From Salvelinus alpinus (lineage: Eukaryota; Chordata; Actinopteri; Salmoniformes; Salmonidae): a stretch of DNA of 64,000 nucleotides. This document shows positions 1 to 15,249 of the stretch, piece after piece; position 1 is the first letter of the stretch; every line of letters starts with the position of its first letter. The translations under genes and the position numbers were made by a program. The notes under the pieces are model-generated. The model worked only from the letters and a program-made list of their open reading frames with translations. It had not been told where the DNA came from and did no database searches. Where the stretch lies: positions 30,292,052 to 30,356,051 of the forward strand of contig NC_092094.1 in assembly GCF_045679555.1 (NCBI RefSeq). Direction: 5' to 3'.

Positions 1-571
1 ATCAACAGTGTATTGTTTGGATTTAGGCTTGTCTTGTGTCAGGTGAACTTTTGTGTCCTCAACTTTGTTGGATCATTTCCCCATAATCTTCAAAGTGATC
101 TTCTTCAATTGCTACCATTGTTATGCATATTCTTCTCATATTTCTTAGGCCAATTTCCATGAGTGTAAATGGTTGATTCTGTGGGTATGACTGTATTCTA
201 ATTCTGCTGAATAAGATAGTTGGAACAACTCCATTGATGTTCTTGATTACCATGCTAACACTGTTTATTAAATGCATTCAATTAAAATGCACAAAATACA
301 ATAAGTAATTTATGTTTACATATTTTTCAGTACCGCTTTTTTCGCTGTCCTATTACAATTGGTATTTGAGAAATTATTGCTATTTTCTGGTAATCACTCA
401 ATGATTTAACAAAATTATTTTGGCTTGCTTCTTGGTCACAATTGGTACTTTCTAGCAGTATAGTTTGTATAAATATAAAACTATTATACATTGTTCTTGG
501 GTAATAATTATCTAACTACATAAGTATTACTTCCATTAAAAAAAATTGTTTTAATGTAATATCTCTTGCAG
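1..571. other. Unassigned AT-rich sequence, probable intron
   Basis: No convincing exon or repeat was recognised. It lies directly upstream of the ZP exon acceptor, so it is probably intron of that gene. A 72-codon minus-strand open frame at 59-277 has no recognisable motif. Confidence 0.4.
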
Positions 572-893
572 ATGTTCATCCATTGTAATACAGATTTGTG
601 CCAGCCATACCAGGAAAACTGGTACTGTGTACCAAGATGCTTCAGAACGAGTGAGTCACTTTTTCTCTGTTAGGCTGTATTCCATTACAGAAAATGGTTT
701 CCTTCCCCTCTACCCTTCCCTACAGTTTAAGTCTCGTCCCTCTCTCTGCAACTGACCACATACAATTTCCTTTCCAGGGAGACACATTGCCAATGCAGTT
801 CAGAAGACTACCAGAAGCGAGTCTACTTTGGTTTCCAGTGGCGAACTGATCCTGACTCAAGCAAGCCCACCAACTAGAATATTGGTTGACTGA
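572..893 (+). CDS. ZP-domain protein, last two exons (partial)
   Basis: Two exons with matching phases are visible: 572-650 (after a TTGCAG acceptor, ending in phase 1 at a GTGAGT-like donor) and 778-893 (after a TTTCCAG acceptor, TGA stop at 891-893). The first encodes a Cys-rich stretch, MFIHCNTDLC...CVPRCF, of the kind found in the ZP-C half of zona pellucida domains. The join gives R-T-R-R, which fits a consensus furin site, followed by a short hydrophobic TLVSSGELILT segment resembling the external hydrophobic patch of ZP proteins. ZP proteins are secreted and polymerise into egg coats or other extracellular matrices after cleavage at this site. No transmembrane segment follows, so the protein would end soon after the patch. 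Upstream exons lie outside the window or were not recognised. The exact family member cannot be named; an isolated gene fragment is an alternative. Confidence 0.6.
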
Positions 894-1942
894 ATACCAG
901 CACTTTGCAGGCCATTGGCCAGTGGATAAATTGGTCCACTTTGGGGTTGGTTTAATGGAATTAAATAGTTCCCCAAAAGCCCCTGACCAAATTGATATTT
1001 GGTGAGGCTGTTTTTCACACCTTTATCAAAATATCTTGTATGGAAGTCTATGCAATATAATGTTTACAGGCTGATAAAAGGAATGTTGAGAAGAGTTGGA
1101 ATGTTTACATGCTCATTGAAAATTACTGTATCAAACAACAATGGAACATTCCATTGGGTGGATTTCATCTAAAAAACATGGGTTTTAGTTAATGTTACAA
1201 ATAACAGAACTACATATTTGTTTTGCGGAAATTGGTCATACTGGGAAATAATACAAGTCCAAGAGATTCAGACCTGGTAGCATATTGGTTTATTTGCTGT
1301 AATAGTCTGTTGTATAGCGGTGCTCAGCATGCTAAAATTAAAGGTGTGCTCTGTCATTTGTTGAGCAAGTTAACACAAAGACATACAGATGAAGGATATT
1401 AATTTGATACCTTATTGTTGAAGGAAATTTTCTGCACAGCAGTAAATGCAAACTTGTAGTGTATTCAAGGTTTAAAAAGATTTGGCCTTACTAAAAATGC
1501 ATCAACTCCTACAAAAATATAAATGAATTATAATCCACACAATAATTGACATTTTCTGTTGCAGGATAATTTTCTTGCTGTGAGAAACTGGTCAAATTAT
1601 CACTAAAAATGAAGATTGGTGATTTTAATATATTCGATCCCTGACCATCAAGATGAAAATTATGCTCTCTAACCTTACAAGTTATTTAATGAAATATGTT
1701 CCCTAATAATTTCATAGACATTAGTTAAGTGGCTGGTTGACACATTTTATAGAAACTATGCAATTGGTTATTAGGAATAAATCCAGCCTTTAAGCAGTTG
1801 GGCCATTGCTGATGCCCTCGACAACCCTCAGCAGCCACTAACCAATACATATTTTACATTAACAGTGTAACTAGACACCATCTATAAAGGCCGTGAAGTA
1901 GTGGCGTCAAGTGATATACGTTATATTGATGAATATAAAATA
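894..1942. other. Downstream flank of the ZP gene, nothing recognised
   Basis: AT-rich sequence after the ZP stop codon, probably 3' UTR and intergenic DNA. An AATAAA-like hexamer occurs near 1776. No repeat family or exon was recognised. Confidence 0.35.
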
Positions 1943-2772
<830 letters not shown>

Positions 2773-2800
2773 CACTGCATTCCAACATAACATTCTAACA

Positions 2801-2971
2801 CAGTGTTTCCCAACTACAGTCCTTGAGTACCCCCAACAGCCCACATTATTGTTGTACTCACCTGATTCAGCTCATTTAGAGATTGATGATTAGTTGACAA
2901 GTTGAATCAGGTGTCCAGGGCAACAAATTGTACTGTTGGAGGTACTCGAAGACTGGAGTTGGGAAACACTG
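2801..2971. repeat. hAT-like MITE
   Basis: A 171-bp element bounded by a perfect 15-bp inverted repeat, CAGTGTTTCCCAACT and its complement. Ends starting CAG and the short non-coding body suggest a hAT-derived MITE. No clear 8-bp target duplication was seen. Confidence 0.6.
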
Positions 2972-3445
2972 GGTTAAGCCGTGTTCACACTGGCAGTTTG
3001 AAGAGTCAAATCCAATTTTTTTGTATATCTGATTTTAATCTGTTCTTTTTTCTGCAGTCTGAACAACCAAAAACCACATGGAATCGGATATTTCAAGCTA
3101 CATTTTAAACCACCTTCGTAGGTGGTTTGAAGTCCGCTACAAATCTGATTCCTAGCTATGTGACTTGTGTCTGAATGGACAAATCTACCCTCAGGGGATT
3201 TTTAGACTGTTACTTGGCATATCTTGTTGCTTGCTAGCTATTCTGTTAACAGTTTGACAAGAACATGTTATTTCTAATTGGCTTGTTCAAAAAATTTGTC
3301 AAAATAGCTAACTAGTTGAATGCCTTGGCTAGCCAAAAAGGGCTTGTTTTGAAAGTTGGATCATCTTATCCCTTGAGGCCTTAAAAATGTTCTTACACTG
3401 TGATTTTGAACATTCAAAGCAACTGGGAACCGTCCATGGCAGACA

Positions 3446-3780
3446 AATCAAATCAAATGTTATTAGTCACATGCGCCGAATACAACAGGTTTAGACCTTA
3501 CAGTGAAATGCTTACTTACGAGTCCCTAACCACCAGCGCAGTTAAAAAAAATACGGATAAGAATTAGAGATAAAAGTAGCAAGTAATTAAAGAACAACAT
3601 TTAAAAAATAACATTTATTTATTTTACCATTATTTTACCAGGTAAGTTGACTGAGAACACGTTCTCATTTGCAGCAACGACCTGGGGAATAGTTACAGGG
3701 GAGAGGAGGGGGATGAATGAGCCAATTGTAAACTGGGGATTATTAGGTGACCGTGATGGTTGAGGGCCAGATTGGGAATT

Positions 3781-3814
<34 letters not shown>

Positions 3815-6800
3815 ACGATAAGTGCCATGGGATCTTTAATGACCTCAGAGAGTCAGGACACCCGTTTAACATCCCATCCGAAAGACGGCACCCTACACAG
3901 AGCAGTGTCCCCAATCACTGCCCTGGGGCATTGGGATCTTTGTTTAGACCAGAGGAAAGAGTGCCTCCTACTGGCCCTCCAACACCACTTCCAGCAGCAC
4001 CTGGTCTCCCATCCAGGGACTGACCAGGACCAACCCTGCTTAGCTTCAGAAGCAAGCCAGCAGTGGTATGCAGGGTGGTATGCTGCTGGCATATACAGGG
4101 GGGTGCCGGTACAGAGTCAATGTGTGGGGGCACCAGTTAGTTGAGGTAGTATGTAAATGTAGGTAGAGTTATTAAAGTGACTATGCATAGATGACAGAGA
4201 GTGGCAGTGGTGTGGAGGGGGGGCAACGCAAATAGTCTGGGTAGTCATTTGAATAGATGTTCATGGCTTGGGGGTAGAAGCTGTTTAGAAGCCCCTTGGA
4301 CCTAGACTTGGCTCTCTGGTACCGCTTGCCGTGCGGTAGCAGAGAGAACACTATAACTAGGGTGGCTGGAGTCTTTGGCAATTTTTAGGGCCTTCCTCTG
4401 ACACCGCCTGGTATAGAGGTCCTGGATGGCAGGAAGCTTGGCCCCAGTGATGTACTGGGCCTTTCGCACTACCGTCTGTAGTGCCTTGCGGTCGGAGGCC
4501 GAGCATTTGCCATACCAGGCAGTGATGCAGCCACTCAGGATGCTCTCGATGGTGCAGCTGTAGAACTTTGAGGATCTGAGGACCCATGCCAAATCTTTTC
4601 AGTCTCCTGAGTGGGAATAGGTTTTGTTGTGCCCGCTTCATGACTGTCTTGGTGTGCTTGGACTATGTTAATTTGTTGGTGATGTGGAAACCAGGGAACT
4701 TGAAGCGCTCAACCTGCTCCACTGCAGCCCCGACGATGAGAATGGGGGCATGCTCGGTCCTCTTTTTCCTGTAGTCAACAATCATCTCCTTTGTCTAATT
4801 CACGTTGACGGAGAGGTTGTTGTCCTGGCACCACACGGCCAGGTCATTGTTGTCAGTGATCAGGCCTACCACTGTTGTGTCATTGGCGAATTTAATGATG
4901 GTGTTGGAGTCGTGCCCGGCCGTGCAGTCATGAGTGAACAGGGAGTACAGGTGGCGGCTGAGCACGCACCCCCGAGGGGCCCCTGTGTTGAGGATCAGCG
5001 TGGTGGAGGGGTTGTTACCTACCGTTACCACCTAGGGGCAACCCGTCAGGAAGTCCATGATCCAGTTGCAAAGGGAGGTGTTTAGTCCCAGGGTCCTTAG
5101 CTTATTGATGAGCTTTGAGGGCGCTATGGTGTTGAACACTGAGATGTAGTCAATAAATAGCATTCTCACATAGGTGTTCCTTTAGTCCAGGTGGGAAAGG
5201 GCAGTGTGGAGTGCAATAGAGATTACATCATCTGTGGATTTGTTGGGGCAGTATGCAAATTGAAGTGGGTCTAGGGTTTCTGGAATGATGGTGTTGATGT
5301 GAGCCATGACCAGCCTTTCAAAGCACTTCATGGCTACAGACGTGAGTGCTACGGGTCGATAGTCATTTAGGCAGGTTACCTTAGGGTTCTTGGGCACAGG
5401 CACTATGGTGGTCTGCTTAAAACATATTGATATTAGACTAGGTCAGGGAGAGGTTGAAAATGTCAGTGAAGACACTTGCTAGTTGGTCAGCGCATGCTCG
5501 CAGTACACGTCCTGGTAATCCGTCTGGCCCTGCGGCCTTGTGAATGTTGACTTGTCTAAAGGTCTTATTCACATCGGCTGCGGAGAGCGTGATCACAATC
5601 TACCGGTGCAGCTGGTGCTCTCATGCATGTTTCAGTGTTACTTACCTCGAAGCGAGCATAGAAGTAGTTTAGCTCGTCTGGTAGGCTTGTGTTACTGGGC
5701 AGCTCTCGGCTGTGCTTCCCTTTGTAGTCTGTAATGGTTTGCAAGCCCTGCCACATCCAACGAGCATCAGAGCCAGTGTAGTACAACTCAATCTTCGTAT
5801 TGACGCTTTGCCTGTTTGATGGTTCGTCGGACGGCATAGCAGGATTTCTTTTAAGCTTCCGGGTCCCACCCCTTAAAAGCGGCAGCTCTAGCCTTTAGCT
5901 CAGTGCAGATGCTGCCTGTAATCCATGGCTTCTGGTTGTGGTATGTACGTATGGTCACTATGGGGACAACGTCATCGATGCACTTATTGATGAGGCCAAT
6001 GACTGATGTCGTGTACTCCTCAATGCCATCGGAGGAATCCCGGAACTTATTCCAGTCTGTGCAAGCAAAAACCGTCCTGTAGCTTAGCATCTGCTACGTC
6101 TGACCACTTTTTTATTGATCTAGTCACTAGTGCTACCTGCTTTAATTTTTGCTTGTAAGCAGGAATCAGGAGGATAGAATTATGGTCAGATTTGCCAAAT
6201 GGCTGGCGAGGGAGAGCTTTGTATGCATCTCTGTGTGTTGAGTATAGGGGGTCCAGAGTTCTTTTTCCTCTGGTTGCACATTTAACATCCTAATGGAAAT
6301 TTGGTAAAACGTTTTTAAGTTTCCCTGCATTAAAGTCCCGGGCTACAAGGAGCGCCGCCTCTGGGTGAGCGTTTTCTTGTTTGCTTATGGCAGAATATAG
6401 CACATTCAATGCTATCTTAGTGCCAGCCTCTGACTGAGGTGGTATGTAAACAGCTATGAAGAATACAGATGAGAACTCTCTCGGTAGGTAGTGTGGTCTA
6501 CAGCTTATCATGATATACTCTACCTCAGGCGAGCAATAGCTCGAGACTTCCTTAGATATAGTGCACCAGCTGTTTTTTACAAAATACATAGTCCGCCGCT
6601 CCTTGTTTTACCAGACACAGCTGTTCTATCCTGCCGGTACATCGTATAACCAGTATGTTGATATTGTCATCGTTCAGCCACAATTCCGTGAAGCATAAGA
6701 TGTTACAGTTTTTAATGTCCCGTTGGTAGTTTCAACTTCTGTGTAACTCGTCGATTTTGTTGTCCAAAGATTGCACGTTTGCTAGCAGAATTAAAGGAAG

Positions 6801-7112
6801 TGGGGGTTTATTCGATCGCCTTCGAATTCTCAGAAGGCAGCCCACTCTCCGGCACCTGTTTCTCCGCCTCTTCACGCAGATCACGGGGGTCGGGGCCTGT
6901 TCCCGAGGGAGACGTATATCCTTCGCCTCAGGCTCGTCAAAGTTGTGAAAGAAGAAAAAGGATTCTGCTAGTCTGTGGTGAGTAATCGCAGTTCTGATGT
7001 CTAGAAGTTATTTTCGGTCATAAGTGGCGGTAGCGGCAACAATATGTACAAAATAAACAACGCAGAAAAACGAACAAAAAACACAATCGGTTGGGGGCAC
7101 ATAAAACGTCTG
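3446..7112 (-). mobile_element. APE-type LINE (RSg-1/Rex-like), decayed
   Basis: A non-LTR retrotransposon on the minus strand. Its 5' end is near 7112 (AAGATGGCAGACG in the sense direction) and its 3' end near 3446. Fragments in 5'-3' order are: endonuclease-like sequence at 6290-6589; a linker region at 5565-6090; reverse transcriptase block [10 protein letters not shown] at 5182-5403; and a block containing FAND (FADD-type active site, second D lost to N in the F-A-x-D motif) at 4795-5031. C-terminal RT sequence with a Cys-rich region follows at 4302-4592. Many stops and frameshifts make it inactive. A 5S-derived SINE splits the 3' UTR. Confidence 0.85.
3603..4090 (-). mobile_element. 5S-rRNA-derived SINE
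   Basis: About 490 bp inserted in the 3' UTR of the surrounding LINE. At 3991-4090 the minus strand resembles 5S rRNA: it keeps matches to the A-box/intermediate element region, including GAAGCTAAGCAGGGT (with substitutions around it) and GGATGGGAGACC-like sequence. The unique body follows, then a 3' tail at 3603-3682 matching the tail of the L2-like LINE at 20511-20580. This is the layout of SINE3-type elements (5S promoter, body, LINE-derived tail). It is not a functional 5S gene because the anchor region is diverged and fused to non-5S sequence. Confidence 0.75.
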
Positions 7113-7379
7113 CCATCTTGTTGTCACCTTAGCTTGCTACATACGTAACTTCTGTGTGATAGGAAGCACGAGCCCCACCAATCAGCCTACACCACTGTGC
7201 ACACACCCGTAGTTACTATGAAAACTAGCCATGTCAGCAAATGACTGCCTTCTGAACACACACAAATCCAATTTGGTCACCTGCTGTTTGGACAGTCAGT
7301 ATTCCAAAACGGATTTCAAAAACAAAACTGAGCATTAAGGTCTGCAGTGTGAACTAGGCTTTTGAGTGTGATGTTGGAA

Positions 7380-7485
7380 TGTAGTGTATATGACAGGATT
7401 CAAGACTTTAACATTCTAAACTGCGTCATTCGAGCTCAAAATGCTGATTGGCTGAAAGCCGTAGTATATGAGAACATATTTTTTG
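7380..7485. repeat. Dispersed repeat, left half (LINE target)
   Basis: ATGCTGATTGGCTGAAAGCC...GTAGTATATGAGAACATATTTTTTG continues directly into GAAATATACCACGGG at 20596 once the LINE is removed, so the LINE landed inside this repeat. The pair resembles a widely dispersed salmonid foldback repeat. Confidence 0.55.
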
Positions 7486-8705
7486 CTTCCAAGATGGCGT
7501 AGCAGTCAGACGTCTTTGTCTCGTCTCATGTGTATATATCTTTTTCTTCGCGTTCTTTTTAATATTTTTCCTAAACCTCAATTTCAAAATACTCTCCTGC
7601 AACCCGCCTCACCCAATGTGGTGTGGATCTTTTTTTTCTTTTTCTAAAGTATTTCTATTTATCTCCGAACTGGAATACCTCAACTGAAGCTAGCTAGCTA
7701 ACTAGCTACCAGCTATCAATCAGCTAACCACTGCTAGCGGTCATCAGCTAACCTTTCGCTCGGAAAGCTCTCGCCAGTTCGTACAACGCGCTTCAAACCA
7801 GAGCATACCGGACCTATTTTTCTCTCCATATCCCCGAATTACTACCACAAACTCTGAACCTTTTCATCTGGATCATCACAGCCAGCTAACCACAACCCGG
7901 GTTGACTACTCCTGGCTAACGTTTCCGTCCCGGAGCTAGCACCAACTAGCCTGGGGCTAGCCCATGCTAGACCGATCTCCCGGCTCACTCCTGGGCTACA
8001 ATATCCGAACCCTTTCTACTGTCGATACGGGGTACGGAACCCCACCGATCCTCTGCGACTGGAATACCGACATAATCTGCCCGAGGATTCCAACAGGGCA
8101 CTCAGGCGCGACGCCAGCTGAAGGCCCATTCTGCTAACTTGCTAGGCCTACTACCTACCTAGAGCTACTTGGAACCCTACTAACTCCACGACTGGTCTAT
8201 CGACGTCACCGTACGAAGAGGCAAAAACAGACTTACCCCCATCGCGACATCCCCCTAAGGCTAACTTGCTAGCCCCGGTCTACTAACTGCTAGCTTGCCT
8301 GCCCCGATCTGCTAACTGCTAGCCCCTGCTAACTGCTTGCTTGCTAACCCGGTCTGCTAACTGCTAGCTTCTTTAGCCCCGGCCTACTAACTTTTAGCAT
8401 GTTAGCATCGGCCTGCTAACTGTCTGTAAATTACTACAACTACAATACCTCTTTCGCCATCTGGCTTGGATCCTTAGTCGACACGGCGCCCCGCCGCACC
8501 ACCACGACAGGTCTGCCGACGAATACTCCATCCGCTGTGCCTTCAACCGGCCTCCGTCGGATGTCGGAGCAGACGCTTCTACTAGCCCCAGGCTACTAAC
8601 TTTAAACGCTGTGTCGCCCGTGTGCTAGCGTAGTAACGACTACTCCGCGGCTTCCCTGTTCCTTCTATTGCTGCCCCCTGGACCCTATGATCACCTGGCT
8701 ACATA
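7486..8705 (+). mobile_element. L2/CR1-like LINE, 5' UTR segment
   Basis: Starts with CTTCCAAGATGGCGTAG directly after the target-site copy ATATTTTTTG (7476-7485). The body is GC-rich untranslated leader with many imperfect GCTAACTGCTAGC-type repeats (about 7690-8420), probably the internal promoter region. It is cut at TA 8704-8705 by a Tc1 element and resumes at 10310. Confidence 0.8.
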
Positions 8706-10309
<1,604 letters not shown>

Positions 10310-13300
10310 TAGCTGATGCCCGCTGGACTGTCCATTAATCACGGTACTCCATTCTGTTTATTTCTTTATTTTTTGTTTATCTGTCGGCCCCAGCCGCGAA
10401 CTCAGGCTCTGTTGTTGTCTTAGCTAGCTCTTCAAATCAACACCTGTGATTACTTTATGCCTCGCTGTATGTCTCTCTCATATGTCAATATGCCTTGTAT
10501 ACTGTTGTTTAGGTTAGTTATCATTGTTTTAGTTTACAATGGAGCCCCTAGTTCCACTCATTATACCTCTGATTCCTCCTTTGTCCCACCTCCCACTCAT
10601 GCGGCGACCTCACCCATTATAACCAGCTTATCCAGAGATAGAACCTCTCTTATCATCACTCAGTGCCTAGGCTTACCTCCGCTGTACCCGCACCCCACCA
10701 TACCCCTGTCTGCACATTATGCCCTGAATCTATTCTACCACGCCCAGAAATCTGCTCCTTTTATTCTTTGTCCCCAACGTTCTAGGCGACCAGTTTTGAT
10801 AGCCTTTAGCCGTACCCTTATCCTACTCCTCCTCTGTTCCTCGGGTGATGTGGAGGTAAACCCAGGCCCTGCGTGTCCCCAGGCACCCTCATTTGTTGAC
10901 TTCTGTGATAGAAAAAACCTTGGTTTCATGCATGTCAACATCAGAAGCCTCCTCCCTAAGTTTTTTACTCACTGCTTTAGCACACTCCGCCAATCCTGAT
11001 GGCCTTGCCGTGTCTGAATCCTGGCTTAGGAAGGCCACCAACAATTCTGAGATTTCCATACCCAGCTACAACATTTTCCGTCAAGATAGAACTGCCAAAG
11101 GGGGAGGAGTTGCAATCTACTGCAGAGATAGCCTGCAAAGTTCTGTCATACTTTCCAGGTCTATACCCAAACAGTTTGAACTTCTAATTTAAAAAATGTA
11201 CCTCTCCAGAAATAAGTCTCTCACTGTTGCCGCCTGCTATCGACCCCCCTCCGCTCCCAGCTGTGCCCTGGACACCATTTGTGAATTGATCGCCCCCCAT
11301 CTAGCTTCAGAGTTCGTTCTGTTAGGTGACCTAAACTGGGATATGCTTAACACCCCGGCAGTCCTACAATCTAAGCTAGATGCCCTCAATCTCACACAAA
11401 TCATCAAGGAACCCACCAGGTACAACCCTAAATCTGTAAACATAGACATTATCCTGACCAACTTGCCCTCCAAATACACCTACGCTGTTTTCAATCAGGA
11501 TCTCAGCGATCACTGCATCATTGCCTGTATCCGCTATGGGTCCGCGGTCAAACGACCACCCCTCATCACTGTCAAACGCTCCCTAAAACACTTCGGCGAG
11601 CAGGCATTTCTAATCGACCTGGCCCGGGTATCCTGGAAGGATATCGACCTCGGTCATTCTTTAAAAGTAATTTCCTCACCATCTTAGATAAGCATGCCCC
11701 GTTCAATAAATGCAGAACTAAGAACAGATATAGCCCTTGGTTCACTCCAGACCTGACTGCCCTTAACAAGCACAAAAACATCCTGTGGTGGACTGCAATA
11801 GCATCGAAGAGTCCCCACGATATGCAACTGTTTAGGGAAGTCAGGAACCAATACACGCAGTCAGTCAGGAAAGCACAGGCTAGCTTTTTCAAGCAGAAAT
11901 TCACATCCTGTAGCTCTAACTCCAAAAAGTTTTGGGACACTGTAAAGTCCATGGAGAACAAGAGCACCTCCTCCCAGCTGCCCACTGCACTGATGCTAGG
12001 TAACACGGTCACCACTGTTAAATCCATGATAATCTAAAATTTCAATAAGCATTTCTCAACGGCTGGCCATGCCTTCCTCCTGGATACTCCAACCCCGGCC
12101 AACAGCTCCGCCTCCCCCGCAGCTACTCGCCCAAGCCTCCCCAGCTTCTCCTTCACCCAAATCCAGACAGCAGATGTTCTGAAAGAGCTGCAAAACCTGT
12201 CCGCATACAAATCAGCTGGGCTAGACAATCTGGACCCTCTCTTTCTAAAACTATCCGCCGCCATTGTTGCAACCCCTATTACCAGCCTGTTCAACCTCTC
12301 TTTCGTATCGTCCGAGATCCCTAGGTTGGAAAGCTGCCGCGGTCATCCCCCTCTTCAAAGGGGGAGACACCCTAGACCCAAACTGTTACAGACCTATATC
12401 CATCCTGCCCTGCCTATCTAAAGTCCTTGAAAGCCAAGTTAATAAACAGATCACTGACCATTTCGAATCCCACCGTACCTTCTCCGCTGTGCAATCCGGC
12501 TTCCGAGCTGGTCACGGGTGCACCTCAGGTACTGCTCAAGGTACTAAACGATATCATAACCGCCATCGATAAAAGACAGTACTGTGCAGCCGTCTTCATC
12601 GACCTGGCCAAGGCTTTCGACTCTGTCAATCACCGTATTCTTGTCGGCAGACTCAATAGCCTTGGTTTTTCTAATGACTGCCTCGCCTGGTTCCCCAACT
12701 ACTTTGCGGACAGAGTTCAGTGTGTCAAATCGGAGGGCATGTTGTCCGGACTTCTGGCAGTCTCTATGGGGGTACCACAGGGTTCAATTCTCGGGCCGAC
12801 TCTCTTCTCTGTATATATCAATGATGCCGCTCTTGCTGCGGGCGATTCCCTGATCCACCTCTACGCAGACGACACCATTCTGTATACTTCTGTCCATTCC
12901 TTGGACACTGTGCTAACTAACCTCCAAACGAGCTTCAATGCCATACAACACTCCTTCCATGGCCTCCAACTGCTCTTAAACGCTAGTAAAACCAAATGCA
13001 TGCTTTTCAACCGTTCGCTGCCTGCACCCGCCCGCCCAACTAGCATCACCACCCTGGACGGTCCCGACCTAGAATATGTGGACAACTATAAATACCTAGG
13101 TGTCTGGTTAGACTGTAAACTCTCCTTCCAGACTCATATTAAACATCTCCATTCCAAAATCAAATCTAGAATCGGCTTCCTATTCCGCAACAAAGCCTCC
13201 TTCACTCACGCCGCCAAACTTACCCTAGTAAAACTGACTATCCTACCGATCCTCGACTTCGGCGATATCATCTACAAAATAGCTTCCAACACTCTACTCA

Positions 13301-13632
13301 GCAAACTAGATGCAGTCTATCACAGTGCCATCCGTTTTGTTACCAAATCACCTCATACCACCCACCACTGCGACCTGTATGCCCACTGGCTCCAGGTCAT
13401 CTATAAGTCTTTGCTAGGTAAAGCTCCGCCTTATCTCAGTTCACTGGTCACGATAACAACACCCACCCGTAGCACACGTTCCAGCAGGTATATCTCACTG
13501 ATCATCCCCAAAGCCAACACCTCATTTGGTCGCCTTTCCTTCCAGTTCTCTGCTGCCAGTGACTGGAACGAATTGCAAAAATAGCTGAAGTTGGAGACTT
13601 TTATTTCCCTCACCAACTTTAAACATCAACTA
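10310..13632 (+). mobile_element. L2/CR1-like LINE, coding body, copy 1
   Basis: Continuation of the LINE after the Tc1 insertion: end of the leader, a short N-terminal reading frame with a 2A-like motif, APE endonuclease, reverse transcriptase and start of the 3' UTR. It ends at TA 13631-13632, where the next Tc1 lies. It is the same in all predicted frames as 15250-18572, exactly 4,940 bp downstream. Confidence 0.9.
10457..13584 (+). pseudogene. LINE ORF: 2A-like motif, APE endonuclease, RT (copy 1)
   Basis: The N-terminal frame (10457-10999) has a hydrophobic LLLLCSSG run followed by DVEVNPGP at residues 131-138, a 2A-type ribosome-skipping motif. Endonuclease blocks follow in shifted frames: VNIRSL, SESWL, YRPP, LGDLNWD and SDHC (10900-11540). 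The RT frame (12427-13584, 385 aa) keeps FIDLAKAFDSVNH, GVPQGSILGP and an intact YADD active site, then the thumb/C-terminal region. Frameshifts near 10980 and 11650, a stop near 11190, and breaks between 12037 and 12427 prevent one continuous polyprotein. Retrotransposition would need undamaged copies elsewhere. Known family role: nicking target DNA and reverse-transcribing its own RNA there. Confidence 0.88.

Positions 13633-15249
<1,617 letters not shown>

Larger units (their letters stand above)
2974..7363. repeat. Inverted-ended repeat hosting a LINE
   Basis: The left end (GTTCACACTGGCAG, from about 2979) and right end (CTGCAGTGTGAAC, ending about 7353) are inverted copies, suggesting a non-autonomous DNA element. 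Its two halves are separated by the LINE at about 3446-7112. The flanks at 2771-2788 and 7371-7391 form a second, outer inverted pair. Confidence 0.45.

Noticed and set aside
3991-4090. Functional 5S rRNA gene
   Set aside because: Only part of the 5S sequence is recognisable, it is diverged and is fused to a SINE body with a LINE tail.
4684-5085. 133-codon + strand open frame
   Set aside because: Antisense to reverse transcriptase sequence of the minus-strand LINE.
11572-12027. 151-codon minus-strand frame in the LINE (also 16512-16967)
   Set aside because: Shadow of the plus-strand LINE coding region; no recognised domain.
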